From positions 1 to 54,558 of the forward strand of contig NZ_OCMZ01000003.1 in assembly GCF_900215485.1 (NCBI RefSeq): a stretch of DNA of 54,558 nt. Reading direction: 5' to 3'. Origin of the DNA: Nitrosovibrio sp. Nv4 (lineage in GTDB: Bacteria; Pseudomonadota; Gammaproteobacteria; Burkholderiales; Nitrosomonadaceae). Position 1 is the first letter of the stretch, and the number at the start of each line of letters is the position of its first letter. Shown here one piece after another: positions 42,651-52,700 of this stretch. The notes beneath the pieces are model-generated. The model was not told the origin of the DNA. It saw nothing but the letters and a program-made list of their open reading frames with translations, and searched no databases. The position numbers and the translations under genes are program-made.

Positions 42651-42688
42651 GGGGTCGTCTCAGAAAACGGAAAATAAAGCACGTTAAG
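42651..42688 (+). mobile_element. Solitary Tn3-family 38-bp terminal inverted repeat
   Basis: Begins GGGGTCGTCTCAGAAAACGG and ends AAAGCACGTTAAG at 42688, the standard 38-bp Tn3/Tn21-group terminus. Orientation places the element interior to the right. No transposase, resolvase or second end was found in the window, so it is either a truncated transposon, a miniature element end, or the left border of a large element whose other end is outside. Confidence 0.8.
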
Positions 42689-42890
42689 CCGGCAGAAATC
42701 AGGGCGCTGTTCAGCAACCAGCTTGAGACTGCTCGCGCGGCAGAGCTGCGCGAGCAGATATTGGCGGCGGGATTGCCGATCTAAAATCGGCGCCACGTCA
42801 GTCGCACTTATTCCTGGTTCGCCGCGATGAAATGCAGGTCGGAGCGTTTTCAAACGCAGGTCGCTACACCTAGGGAGCTGATTAATCCAT

Positions 42891-44048
42891 TTAGGTGGAG
42901 AATACGGTTTTGGCGAAAACTTGGAAAAGCAATTCGCGCTCGACCTTTGTCCACATGAGTTCTGGGTTGTTCTCGTCAAAACTAGCAACTACATCATGCG
43001 CAAAAAATGCCTCAAATCCTCCTCGCAAGGCGACGTCTTCATCAGTAAGGTGATACAAGCCAGCAGATGCAAGGCACCCCTTCACCATAAGTGGAAAAAG
43101 CCAGCTAGCAAATAGAAGATGGTTCTGTATTTGCCAAACGGGTAAATCGTGATGGCCTCGGGAGCCGTGAGCAGCTGCATTTCTGGCACCACAGAAATCA
43201 TTAACCCAGGCATCTAACGGTCGAGTAATATTCCGCTTGCCTTTATCTAGCCAGCGTTTGCGCCAGATTTTTTCGTTGAATTGTCCAGCATGCCAGACTG
43301 GGGTTGACGGAACCTCTCTTCTAAAGTGATCAGCGAAGCAGCGAACCAGATCATCCGTTTGGTGTGTTGAATTGAGCAGTGTCTCGAAAGCGATTCGTAG
43401 AAGAACGATCTCAGTGCGTTCAGGCATATCTGGTGCATCGGTATTAGCACGAACGAAGACGTCAATCGCGGCCGATAGTCTTTCTTTTAGCTCCGGTTCA
43501 ATGACAGCCTGCAATGCTTCTAATAACTTAAAATCGATATCCAGAGGGAGTCGAGCGTCAACATGTAATGGCCTCACAAATCGGGGATTGTGGGCATTGT
43601 TTCCCAAATATTGTAGCGAATGACCATCGCGCCTTCTCGTCCTCACGGCAATTGCTCCACTATTGTGGACTGTGAAACGTTGGGCAATCATTCGGTATCC
43701 GTCAGTATTGCAGTATCCGAAGTGCGAGCAGAATTGACGTCGTGCCAAGGCACAGAAGACTAACTGCTGCCCTACCTGGAGGCGCTTTTGGATTTCTTCA
43801 TCAGTTGGCTCGCTGGCTGTGCTTGCGCTATTCCAGGCAACTATCGTTGCGTTAGTAATTGGCGCAGCGCGACGCTTAGACGGGTACCCTTGGTTTCCGT
43901 AGTTCGCAAGAACCGCGTCAATACTGTTGATAGTGATGCCGTCCAAGTCGGCTGGCTGTATACCACGCTCATAAGGAACTAGTTTCAGGTCGCCGACAAT
44001 GACGGTTTTTACGGTAGATACCCAGGGTAGAAAATATAGGACGGGCAT
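42891..44048 (-). CDS. Unknown protein with HEPN-like RNAAAH motif
   Basis: 385 aa from ATG 44048 (MPVLYFLPWVSTV), or 405 aa from TTG 44108; neither has a clear ribosome binding site. I do not recognise the family. The N-terminus looks beta-rich. The C-terminal third is helical and contains DFCGARNAAAHGSRGH, an Rx4H motif as in HEPN ribonucleases (Arg-Asn-...-His). The central ERTEIVLLRIAFETLLNS and RCFADHFRREVP also fit the HEPN helical pattern. It is the last gene of a same-strand cluster with an AIPR protein, Vsr, GIY-YIG nuclease and C5 methyltransferase, so an abortive effector role is plausible but unproven. Confidence 0.6.
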   Translation of the reverse strand: MPVLYFLPWVSTVKTVIVGDLKLVPYERGIQPADLDGITINSIDAVLANYGNQGYPSKRRAAPITNATIVAWNSASTASEPTDEEIQKRLQVGQQLVFCALARRQFCSHFGYCNTDGYRMIAQRFTVHNSGAIAVRTRRRDGHSLQYLGNNAHNPRFVRPLHVDARLPLDIDFKLLEALQAVIEPELKERLSAAIDVFVRANTDAPDMPERTEIVLLRIAFETLLNSTHQTDDLVRCFADHFRREVPSTPVWHAGQFNEKIWRKRWLDKGKRNITRPLDAWVNDFCGARNAAAHGSRGHHDLPVWQIQNHLLFASWLFPLMVKGCLASAGLYHLTDEDVALRGGFEAFFAHDVVASFDENNPELMWTKVERELLFQVFAKTVFST

Positions 44049-44192
44049 TCGGCTATTCGCTAAGTGGTGAGGCGAAAATAAAGTCGTACTTAATTCTTGT
44101 TTTGCCAAATACCAGCAGACATTCGGGGTGCAGCAAAAATTGAAAGTTAACCAACTTATACCAGCATAGCACTAGAACTTAGAAATTAAGAA

Positions 44193-45878
44193 TCAGGATA
44201 TGGTTATGTCTACAGACCAGTTCTCTTTTAATCGTCGTGTAAATGCCTTGTCTTTCGCAGTTTTATCCTCGGCACCCGCCGCATCAAACTCATTGAATAC
44301 CCAGTCTATAACTCTCTCTACCTGCTGATTGGTTATTCTCATCGGATCGAGTTGGGCAATACGTAGTGCTGGTAAGTTTGTGCTTTCGTTGAGCGCCCAA
44401 CCCAAGACCATGAGCGCATGAAATTTAAGGTTATTGCGGAAAATTCTGCTGACTTCACTACTCATGCTTTTAAAGTGCCGCTCAATATGGCTTAGCATGT
44501 GAATGGCGTTACCGTACATTTCAAGTGGTTGCTCAGCTTTGTCACCTGAGAAGATTCGCTTGTAATCGGCATCTATTTTAATGGCGCTCGTCGGCCGGGC
44601 ACGAGCAGTATGCGGTTCCTGAAGAAGAACGGATAGAATCGCCTGAGCGAGCCGATCAATGCTAATAATTTTGTCTGCTGGTTTGCCTTGACGTTTATAG
44701 GCGTTCTTTCTGCGGTCGTAAAAATACCCAAGGGTCAAAAGATAATCTTCGATCTCCCTGTGGACTTGCTCTGTGGCTCTGAACGATGAGCTGCCAATGC
44801 TGGTCTGTCGATTTGTTGCGCGAATGATCTGATCGCGTCTGATTGGATCCTGTTCCACGACTACTCGTATGAGAATGGAGCGCTCATCATCAGTAGGCAG
44901 CTTACTCGCATAAGCGTGAATTTCATGAGATGTCTGAAGTCCATTGACAATTAGAGGGTTTTTTATAACCAACTGATTTTTAATGTAGCTCACCTCATCA
45001 GCAACGATAGTAACCCCATTGTTTAGCCACCAAAAATCTAGTCCAGCTGTTGGCTCTTGAAGTGACGACGCGATCTCGCGATTTACTTCAACCTCTCCTT
45101 GATATGCTCGAACATTAGCTTCGAATATCCTGGTAATAAGGCTTCCGCCATCATCAGTGATGAACTGGACATAGTCTCGCAACTTACTAAGTGCTACGAA
45201 CGAGTCGGACCCAGAAAGAGGGGTGCTTGCCGTGGAAAGTTTACCCACAAAAAGCTTTTGGATTCCTGATCGCTCATAGAGGTTCTGAGCACCGAGAAAC
45301 GTAAATTGAGCGTTCTGGAATTGCATACCTTTGAGAGTCGTTTCCAGAGCGACGGCTTTTGCTTTGATAGTTTCATTCGGTTCACTACCTTTACAACAAT
45401 AGAAAAGCCGTATTGATATCTTAGGAAATTTATCGGCAAGCCTCCCCATAGCATCAAGAAAATCACGACAGACAGATACCACCTCTTTCTTGAAAAGAGG
45501 CTCCAGATCTGCTGATTTTTTTGTATGATCAAGCAAAAGAGGCAGAGAGGAAGCGAGTTTATCCACCGGCCCTTCCTTGAAAGAATATTGGTTTTTGGAT
45601 TGAATTAAATACAACTCAAGCTCGACCGGTTGACGCACTGTATCAAAGCTGAAATCCTCGGCGAGACTTTGCGCATTCACAAAGACGTATGCGGCATCTA
45701 TGCCAGCATCGCGTTGACCATCTATTAACCCACTTTCGATTTCGTCGCTGTCAAGATCGTAGTTCACCAAGATATTGTCGGCGCAGTAATACTCAAATAG
45801 CTCGTCTTCAGACAGATGCGTTGGATATTTAAGCCTCTCTGTTTGAAGGATGCTTTCAAGAAGAATGGTCATGCTCAT
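44193..45878 (-). CDS. AIPR-family (abortive infection/phage resistance) protein
   Basis: 561 aa. The N-terminal part (DGQRDAGIDAAYVFVNAQ, then LELYLIQSKNQYSF) fits a PD-(D/E)XK nuclease core (D...QxK). The body carries the AIPR signature: FEANVRAYQGEVEVNREIASSL, FWWLNNGVTIVADEVSY, LIVNGLQTSHEI, DQIIRATNRQTSIGSSSFRA. AIPR proteins are known from abortive infection and restriction-associated loci. It is separated from vsr by about 50 bp on the same strand. Its partnership with the methyltransferase cluster suggests it is the effector or nuclease of a restriction-type system. Confidence 0.87.
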   Translation of the reverse strand: MSMTILLESILQTERLKYPTHLSEDELFEYYCADNILVNYDLDSDEIESGLIDGQRDAGIDAAYVFVNAQSLAEDFSFDTVRQPVELELYLIQSKNQYSFKEGPVDKLASSLPLLLDHTKKSADLEPLFKKEVVSVCRDFLDAMGRLADKFPKISIRLFYCCKGSEPNETIKAKAVALETTLKGMQFQNAQFTFLGAQNLYERSGIQKLFVGKLSTASTPLSGSDSFVALSKLRDYVQFITDDGGSLITRIFEANVRAYQGEVEVNREIASSLQEPTAGLDFWWLNNGVTIVADEVSYIKNQLVIKNPLIVNGLQTSHEIHAYASKLPTDDERSILIRVVVEQDPIRRDQIIRATNRQTSIGSSSFRATEQVHREIEDYLLTLGYFYDRRKNAYKRQGKPADKIISIDRLAQAILSVLLQEPHTARARPTSAIKIDADYKRIFSGDKAEQPLEMYGNAIHMLSHIERHFKSMSSEVSRIFRNNLKFHALMVLGWALNESTNLPALRIAQLDPMRITNQQVERVIDWVFNEFDAAGAEDKTAKDKAFTRRLKENWSVDITIS

Positions 45879-45928
45879 ATCGTTCTATTATTTCCCGTTC
45901 GTGAATTATCCAATCGATAGAATGTACA

Positions 45929-46327
45929 TCACATCAAGAATTGGCTGATTTCTGATGTAAGACGCTCTTTATCTGCCATCTGGCATTCCCAAAGAATCAA
46001 CACGCGCCACCCCTTAATCTCAAGTTTTTCTATGTTGATGCAATCACGCGCACGATTATTCTCAATCTTAGTACGCCAATAATCGGCATTTGTTTTTGGC
46101 TTTCTGTTTCCTCGTAGACAATCGTGTCCATGCCAGAAACATCCATGGACGAATATAATTTTCCGGCGCGCTGGAAAAAGAAGATCAGGTTTTCCAGGCA
46201 AATCAGCGCGGTGAAGACGGAAGCGGTATCCCAGAGCATGCGTAAGGCGCCGAACAATCATTTCAGGGGCTGTGTTTTTCCCCCTTACTGCCCGCATGAT
46301 GCGTGACCGCACCGGGTCAACTATCAT
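45929..46327 (-). CDS. vsr: Vsr-like DNA mismatch endonuclease
   Basis: 132 aa from ATG 46327 (MIVDPVRSRIMRAVRGKNTAPEM). Typical Vsr blocks: LTHALGYRFRLHRADLPGKPDLLFPARRKIIFVHGCFWHGHDC, then KIENNRARD and GWRVLILWECQM. Vsr nicks T:G mismatches made by deamination of 5-methylcytosine and usually accompanies a C5 methyltransferase, found here two genes upstream. Its start lies inside the end of the GIY-YIG gene (11-nt overlap). A longer frame to 46453 is rejected. Confidence 0.92.
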   Translation of the reverse strand: MIVDPVRSRIMRAVRGKNTAPEMIVRRLTHALGYRFRLHRADLPGKPDLLFPARRKIIFVHGCFWHGHDCLRGNRKPKTNADYWRTKIENNRARDCINIEKLEIKGWRVLILWECQMADKERLTSEISQFLM

Positions 46328-47057
46328 TGTCACCGGTTTCGGAATCGCTTTCCTCACGTTCGACGGACGCAGGGCCGCCAAGCGCCAAATATCGTCTTTC
46401 TGCAAGCCACTCCACCCGCTTCGCTTGCGTAAGAAGAACGCGACGCAGCCCACCCTGTACCTTCCGTTCTGAGATAACTTGCGCCAGCCGTGCGATGACC
46501 AGAGAACGGCGCGCTATGCGGAAGTCAGGATGAGAACGTATAGCGTAAACATCATCAGAAACGATACGTTGCCGCAAGGATGGCGGCGCCCTCACTTCAA
46601 TAAGCGGCGCTGGCGGGTCTTTCTCATTTAGAACGGCTCCAAATTTGCTATCCTTCAGCGCTTGCCGATAAATTAGCTCTTCTAAAGCGTTCAGATAAGC
46701 TCTGGCCTCTTTATCCGTACCGCTGGTTGTCTGGAATTGCGGCAATGGCCAGACCTCGACTTCAAATACCTCGAACGGATCAAGGACCGACATGGCCACG
46801 GCGTCTGTTCGTTGATTAGTCAGGTGACGCCGGATTCTAGTACGGAGTTTTTCATTTGTTTGCCCTATATAGATTGGCTCGCCGTCGTAGTCAAAAAAAG
46901 CGTAAACACCCCATTTGAAATTTCCGACTTTGATGTTTTTCTTGATGATCGGATCATGAAACTCTGCATCAAGGATGGCAGTGAGATTCTTTCGCAAGTC
47001 CTCCGTCTCAAATGGAGGAATATTTACGGAATCTAGGTTTTTCTTCTTGGAAGACAA
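46317..47057 (-). CDS. GIY-YIG nuclease, probable restriction endonuclease
   Basis: 246 aa. The GIY-YIG core is GVYAFFDYDGEPIYIGQTNEKLRTRIRRHL, with the two Tyr and the catalytic Arg, then Glu in ALEELIYRQ and Asn in AVLNEKDPP. All residues needed for cutting are present. Type II enzymes of this fold (Eco29kI type) are paired with C5 methyltransferases, and such a gene follows directly upstream, so this may be the cutting half of a type II system. The C-terminal region is basic and may bind DNA. Overlap with vsr suggests coupling. Confidence 0.8.
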   Translation of the reverse strand: MSSKKKNLDSVNIPPFETEDLRKNLTAILDAEFHDPIIKKNIKVGNFKWGVYAFFDYDGEPIYIGQTNEKLRTRIRRHLTNQRTDAVAMSVLDPFEVFEVEVWPLPQFQTTSGTDKEARAYLNALEELIYRQALKDSKFGAVLNEKDPPAPLIEVRAPPSLRQRIVSDDVYAIRSHPDFRIARRSLVIARLAQVISERKVQGGLRRVLLTQAKRVEWLAERRYLALGGPASVEREESDSETGDNDS

Positions 47058-47127
47058 TTGCTTTCCTGTTTATTGCTTTTCCCGTCAAGAATAGGCAAGA
47101 CACATGGAGGTCGAGAGGAAATCTTTA

Positions 47128-48270
47128 TTAGGCGGCCGCCAATTCTTCTTTCCACACTAAAAGCAGCCGCTCTAGAAGGTTGGCGGCTAGAAACCGGACG
47201 ACTGGCACAGCTACTCCGTCGCCGGCTATGTGGTACGCTTCGTTGTATTTCTGTGGCAGAATATAATCATCAGGTAACCCCATCAACCTCGCTGCTTCGC
47301 GTGGGGATAATAGACGCGAACGAACTTTTTTCCCTTCAATCACCAAGATTGATTGACGGCTCGATCCACCCGCTGGGGTGCGTAGACATCCGGCTACATC
47401 ATCGAATCGCACTTCGGCCCGTTGCACTTTTTCGCCAGCGTCGTTCGTGCGCGTCCGTTTGTAAACAGCGCCAATTACGCGGCCCCCGTTTTGTTGTGCT
47501 TTCTTGACCTTGGCAATGTTCACGGCGCTCATCATAGCAAGCAGCTGTTTTGTTTCCGCTGCTGTATGCCATTTAACGCCTTTTGGTTTATCTTCGATTA
47601 TGTCTACAAAGTTCTGGCTGCGCGGTAACGGTTGCGGGAATTGCCACCAGATCCATTTTGCTTTTGCACGGCCTGAAAGCGCGCCGTAAGCTTGCATTAG
47701 CCCGTCCGTATGCCAAGGTTGCGTCGGACCTTCGCTTGTCAGTTCTTTTGGAATCGGATTTTCGGGGGCCACGCCGATGATAAATAGACGCGGCCGCGAA
47801 TGCGGCAGGAAATTTACTGCGTCAATGATGACGGCGCCGAAACGATAGCCGGAGCCGGTCAGAGCGGAACTGATAGCTGCAAAATCCTTGCCTCCGTGCG
47901 ACGTGAGAGCGCCACAAACGTTCTCCAGCACGACCATGCGTGGTGCCCGTCCTTCTTTTCCGAGCTGACGCATCAAGTCCCAGAATGGCCAGAAGGTGCC
48001 CGAACGGTCGCCTTCCAGACCAGCGCCGGCACCGGCAAGTGAGAGGTCTTGGCATGGAAACGATGCCCAAGCCAAGTCTGCTTGCGCTGGCAAGTTGCCG
48101 ATCCCGAGCTTCGCTACATCACCAATGTGCAGATGTTTGACGCCCCAATTAGCCGTATAGGTAGCGCCTTTCTTTAGATCAACGTCATTAGCAAATAAGC
48201 AACGCCAGTTTCGTCCAAGGCCTGCGCGGACCATCCCGCCACCGGCAAAGAATTCATAGAAGGTTGGCAT
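47128..48270 (-). CDS. DNA (cytosine-5) methyltransferase
   Basis: 380 aa. Motif I FYEFFAGGGMVRAGLG, motif IV ASFPCQDLSLAGAGAG with catalytic Cys, motif VI VLENVCG, motif VIII region SRPRLFIIGV and motifs IX-X RLLSPREAARLMGLPDDY ... AYHIAGDGVAVPVVRFLA are all present, so the enzyme should be active. The target recognition region (about 190-290) gives no specificity I can read. It heads a minus-strand cluster with the GIY-YIG nuclease and Vsr and would protect host DNA. Confidence 0.94.
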   Translation of the reverse strand: MPTFYEFFAGGGMVRAGLGRNWRCLFANDVDLKKGATYTANWGVKHLHIGDVAKLGIGNLPAQADLAWASFPCQDLSLAGAGAGLEGDRSGTFWPFWDLMRQLGKEGRAPRMVVLENVCGALTSHGGKDFAAISSALTGSGYRFGAVIIDAVNFLPHSRPRLFIIGVAPENPIPKELTSEGPTQPWHTDGLMQAYGALSGRAKAKWIWWQFPQPLPRSQNFVDIIEDKPKGVKWHTAAETKQLLAMMSAVNIAKVKKAQQNGGRVIGAVYKRTRTNDAGEKVQRAEVRFDDVAGCLRTPAGGSSRQSILVIEGKKVRSRLLSPREAARLMGLPDDYILPQKYNEAYHIAGDGVAVPVVRFLAANLLERLLLVWKEELAAA

Positions 48271-48308
48271 TGCTCATTCCCTAGAATTGTTTTTCACCCA
48301 ATAGAGCG

Positions 48309-48512
48309 TCATTGTGTACTTTCTTGAAATAATGGCCATTGATCAGCAACGTATTTTTCTGTCGCATCCCGAACGACCCAAGCCACGGAAACTTTTTTTT
48401 CTTTAGCGATGAGTTCGAGCGTGTCATATAGCTGAGGCGGAAAACTGACAGATGTCCGTGTGCTTTTTGGTTCTGCTTTAGACCGCTCTGAAGGTTTGGC
48501 TTTAGTCACCAT
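48309..48512 (-). CDS. Small ribbon-helix-helix regulator
   Basis: 67 aa. RTSVSFPPQLYDTLELIAKEKKVSVAWVVRDATEKYV is a typical CopG/RHH DNA-binding fold. The ATG at 48512 gives MVTKAKPSERSK. It lies about 40 bp upstream of the methyltransferase gene on the same strand, first in the cluster, so it may control its expression in the way of a restriction controller protein; this is inferred from position. Confidence 0.7.
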   Translation of the reverse strand: MVTKAKPSERSKAEPKSTRTSVSFPPQLYDTLELIAKEKKVSVAWVVRDATEKYVADQWPLFQESTQ

Positions 48513-49241
48513 GATAATCACCGGCTAACGATTGCATCACTTTACACCAACTAGATGCAAAAACGAGAGATAAGAATAATTTTTTGTGTTCCTTTCTGTC
48601 CCTCTTTGTTTTCCTAGTTTGGATTTCCAGCAAACGGCTCATCCATTCGTGGGGATTAAAGCTGGACCGATAGTAGCCCCCCAAGAAGTTTCTAAAGAAA
48701 AATATCAAAATGGCTAGGATTGCATCCATTAAAACGACGGTATAAACGGTACCGCGTTGCTATATTTAATGCATCTTAAATAGATGTATAGCGCATTCGT
48801 TAAACGCATTAATCAGGTTTCTGCAGACAGGCGAAGCCGTCGGCTCGGAGAGCTGCTTGAGCGAGTAGGGCGGGGCGACCTGATCCTTACGTCGAGTTTA
48901 CTCAAGGTGGAATTCATCGGCAAAACCTGGGGCTGTCGGACACCTAGCGAGGCTTGTGAAGAGAAAAGCCCTGGATTAATGCGTGTAGAAAAAGCAAAGA
49001 TCATTTGAATCTCACACACATTTAGCGGGGTCTACTTGGTATCACCCTTTAAGTCACTGCTATCAATTGCCCATGATATTGCTATCCGAAAAACCGCTCT
49101 TCGCTCAGCCAGAACAAAACACTCATGGCAACCTCCTTCCATCAGGAAATCACAAATCCATCATGCTGTGAATCATTCATGTTTTATGAGTCTGAATCCT
49201 AGTATTATTTCTGGAGGTATAAGGAGAAAAGGAGAAACAAC
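48513..49241. other. Non-coding boundary between defence cluster and exported proteins
   Basis: About 730 bp with short open frames only. A possible minus-strand frame (48502-48729) has a hydrophobic start and a plus-strand frame (48784-49008) has no ribosome binding site; neither shows recognisable domains. The likely promoter for the RHH/methyltransferase genes should be at its left edge; no strong -35/-10 was identified. Confidence 0.35.
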
Positions 49242-49775
49242 GTGCATCTCACAATTCGTCGCTTTTTGGGTCTAATCCTAATAACGGTATTCGTAGTACC
49301 GCCAAGTTTCTCGGGTAGCGACAAAGAAATAACGGTTTTTGATGAAGTATGTCTTCAGGATATCGTCCGCAAATGTGCAGAGGATATACATGTTGGAACT
49401 CCTGCCTCTTGGAGATTGCTAGTAAAGGATAAAGAGCCTCCCTTAACAATGACTCGACCTCTTCCTGATAACCCAGCATATCAACAATGGATTGTGCAAT
49501 GGAGAAGCGCATTATGTCCCGCTGGTTATAATAAACCGGCGCCAAATGATGAATGTCTTCCAACAGTGGAAACGAAACAAACGGCATATCAGTACTGTTA
49601 CTATAAAGTGCGCGCGGAGATTCCATCTGCTTGCGTACGTGTGCTAAGGCCAGAAGTTATTGCCGAATCAAGCAGCAAAGACATGCGGCTGCTCTTGAAC
49701 CAGTTTTGTAAAACCTACGCTGAGAAAAAAGAGAAATGTGATGAGGTGCTACCTCCAGCTGTGGAAAAAAAATAA
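49242..49775 (+). CDS. Exported protein of unknown function (177 aa)
   Basis: Begins with GTG and has AAGGAG 8 nt upstream. Signal peptide MHLTIRRFLGLILITVFVVPPSFSGS. The mature part has about seven Cys (VCLQDIVRKCAED, ALCPAGYN, DECLPT, YCYYKV, ACVRV, FCKTYAEKKEKCDE), so a disulphide-rich periplasmic protein is likely. No family is recognised. It is followed 22 bp later by another exported unknown in the same direction, so the two probably act together. Confidence 0.65.
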   Translation: MHLTIRRFLGLILITVFVVPPSFSGSDKEITVFDEVCLQDIVRKCAEDIHVGTPASWRLLVKDKEPPLTMTRPLPDNPAYQQWIVQWRSALCPAGYNKPAPNDECLPTVETKQTAYQYCYYKVRAEIPSACVRVLRPEVIAESSSKDMRLLLNQFCKTYAEKKEKCDEVLPPAVEKK

Positions 49776-49797
49776 ATTGGCTCAGCTTTAATTCGTC

Positions 49798-52700
49798 ATG
49801 CGTTTACCCCTTGCCATAATACTTGCTTTTATATGCGTGACGAGTTTTAGCCAGGCACATGCTCAATCATCATCCGCAGCGACAGACACTCAGCTCAAGC
49901 TAAAAGCAAATGGCGCAAAATACGGTTCGCCCGTAACTCAGTCCATTGTCGGAGCTGAGTACGGGGACCCTAAGTTTAGGGAAAATGAACGGACGGCAAA
50001 ACGGGTTGCAGAACAAATCGGAAAACTGAGGGCGCAGAAGGCGACTCCGCCCCCGAATGATTCGTTTCAGACTCGCGTCACAGCTATCAGCGATATGGTG
50101 TCGCACGTGGATGCAGCCCAAGAAACTTACAATAAAAAGCGATATGCGTTGGAAGGTATCAAGGAAGGGCATGAGTCAGTAAATGCTTTAACCCCATTGC
50201 TTGGCGGAGCAAAAACAAAGCTCGGTCTAAAACTTGGGGCGCACGCTGGATCCATGAGCTTTAAAGAAATAACGGAAAGTTATGCGAAGCAGATTAAAAC
50301 GGATTACGAATCAGGCCTGGAAAACGCGATAACCCTGGCCGTTCTTCAAACGGATGAAGCATTGGCCGCAAAATGGGCGCAACTGGGAGTTACTGATAGC
50401 ACAAAGCAAGCGGCGTTACGGGATTTGTTCGGCCCCCAAAATGAGTTCTTTGATGACGAACTTGTTAAAGAGCTCGGGCCGGGTGTGAAGGCAGACTTAG
50501 CTAACGCAAAAGCAGAAATAGTTCGGAAAGCATTGGCTCGATACAAAACGCATACAGATGCTGAACTTAGTTCTTTAAGACAAGCAGTTAAGGCTCAGCA
50601 TTCGAAATTTATGGGGACGGCCAAAGAGATTACGGAATTTAAGAAGCAGATTTCTGCAAACACAAGAGCAATTGTAGAGCTCAAGAACTATACAGAAAAA
50701 CAATTTGTCTTGCTCAACAACAAGATAGGAATGATTAGCCATCAAGTTGATGCAATGCAATCCGCCATGTGGCGGCAGATGAGCCCCGCAGACCAGGTAC
50801 GCGCGTTGGACGATGGGTTTTTTCCAAAGATGGACCCGAATGAACGTGATGATCTGCGTCGCGATCTTGTTTCTACTGCTAATGTCATGAATTCTCGTGA
50901 CAATGCCCTTAAAACCCTCGCCGCTGCAGGGCAACTTGCTAATCTTGCCGCAATGGCAGGTCTTCCTGTCGATGTTTACAACTTCAATCGAAATATAGAA
51001 ACGGCATCAGCCACAGTTAACATAATCAGTGGCGTGGCCTTGGGCGGTTGGGGTGGCTGGTTTACTGTTCTTCAAAATGCCGGCGGTCTTTTCCCCGGAG
51101 GTCAAAGTGCAGAAGCGGAACATTACAAGGAGATAATGGGAGCCTTGAAGGAGATCACAAGGCTTCAGTTCGTCACGATACAAAAACTCGATGACCTCAG
51201 CTTTCAGCTGAACGTGAGTACCGCCAAAATCATGGCGAGATTAAAAACTCTAGAAGATAAAGTTGATGTTGCTAATCAGCTAATTCTTGTTCAGACGCTC
51301 GAGAGGTACGATCGCTGTGGCGATTTTGTTCGTACAGCAGAAGAGAAGTTCCATATGAAAAACGGCATTTTTCCAAGCTATGCGGACCGAATAAAACATT
51401 TTGACGGTGATATCAACCGCGTCGACTCCTTCGATAAATGCCGCGATTTTTTATCTAGTAGTGTAAATAGGTTAGTGGCAAGCGCCGCCAATGATTGGGG
51501 GGAAAACGGTAAGGGACCGCTCACAATAGTTCACCCCCTGTTACTAGCTGGAACTGCGGGTGTGCTGCAGGACATGTCTGAACCGAATTCAGCTCAATCA
51601 CGGCTTTCGCGAATGAAAGATTTTACGCTTCTCACACTGGGGATACATGCCGTTAGCAAAACCAAAGATGACGATTCTAAAGAAACGTACCAACTTACCC
51701 AAGAAAAGCAGAACTGCTACTCACGATTGCTCTCAGGTTTAGCGATCGCGCCTGACCGTTTTGCAAACTTACAGCACTCTGCGTTCATTTGTTTAGGTGA
51801 AGACATAGATCCACCTCACATCTCTGCTGAGGGATGTAAGGGAGCATTGTGCACTCGCGCTGGTGATCCTGTGCCCCCCAGCCACGCTCTTGAACGAGCC
51901 TTGGCACCTGCAATGGTGAGGCAACTGGGCGAGTATATGTTATTTTTTTCTCCATATATGGAAATGCTTAAGGAGAGCGAGAAGCCAAATCGCAAATATA
52001 AGATGCTGAGCGAAAGTGAGTTACTTGATGGTGTTCCCGATCGGGGACTTGACGGATCAGAACTGCTTGATTGGCCGGAATTCTATCTTGATGTGCTAAA
52101 TCTTGCGGTAGCTCAGGAGACCTTACATTCAGGTCTGCTTATTACTAAAAGGTCAGCAGATATACTTGGCGAAGCGAATTACGGAACGACGGCAGAACTT
52201 CCGCCGTTGGATTTGATATCTCCAAAAGATGTCAACGGAAGGCCCGTACCATGCAGTCCTTCTGCTGAGATATGGGGAAGATTTCCCTACGCCTTAACGG
52301 TGTGCTTCCTTCAAGACAGTATTCCGTTCCGGTTGAACATTAGCTACTACCTGGTAGGGAGCAAACTGAACGAAACCAACACCTCCATCCCAGCATATGC
52401 TTTTGCTTTGCAATCGGACGAGGAGGTACACCTTAAATCGATTCTTCCGGGTTTGCCATTAGTTCAGGGCATCAAAGATAACAAGCCATGGTGGCACCTC
52501 AAGCTAGTCTATAAGGGTGAAAACGGCAAGAGCGACTTTTTAATACCATTACCCACCGCGGCTGAGATACAAACAAATCAAATTGCATATCGCCCCCCCG
52601 CTTACCTACTAAGAGCGCTACGAGACTCATTTGTTGAGAGAATCGCACTTCTTACGTCCTGGGAAGAGAGTAAAGAGCATAAAGTAAGACTGGGCTATAT

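Noticed and set aside
48502..48729. 75-codon minus-strand frame with hydrophobic N-terminus
   Set aside because: No ribosome binding site and no family; overlaps the start of the RHH gene in another frame.
48784..49008. 74-codon plus-strand frame
   Set aside because: No ribosome binding site, no recognisable domain, in a generally non-coding stretch.
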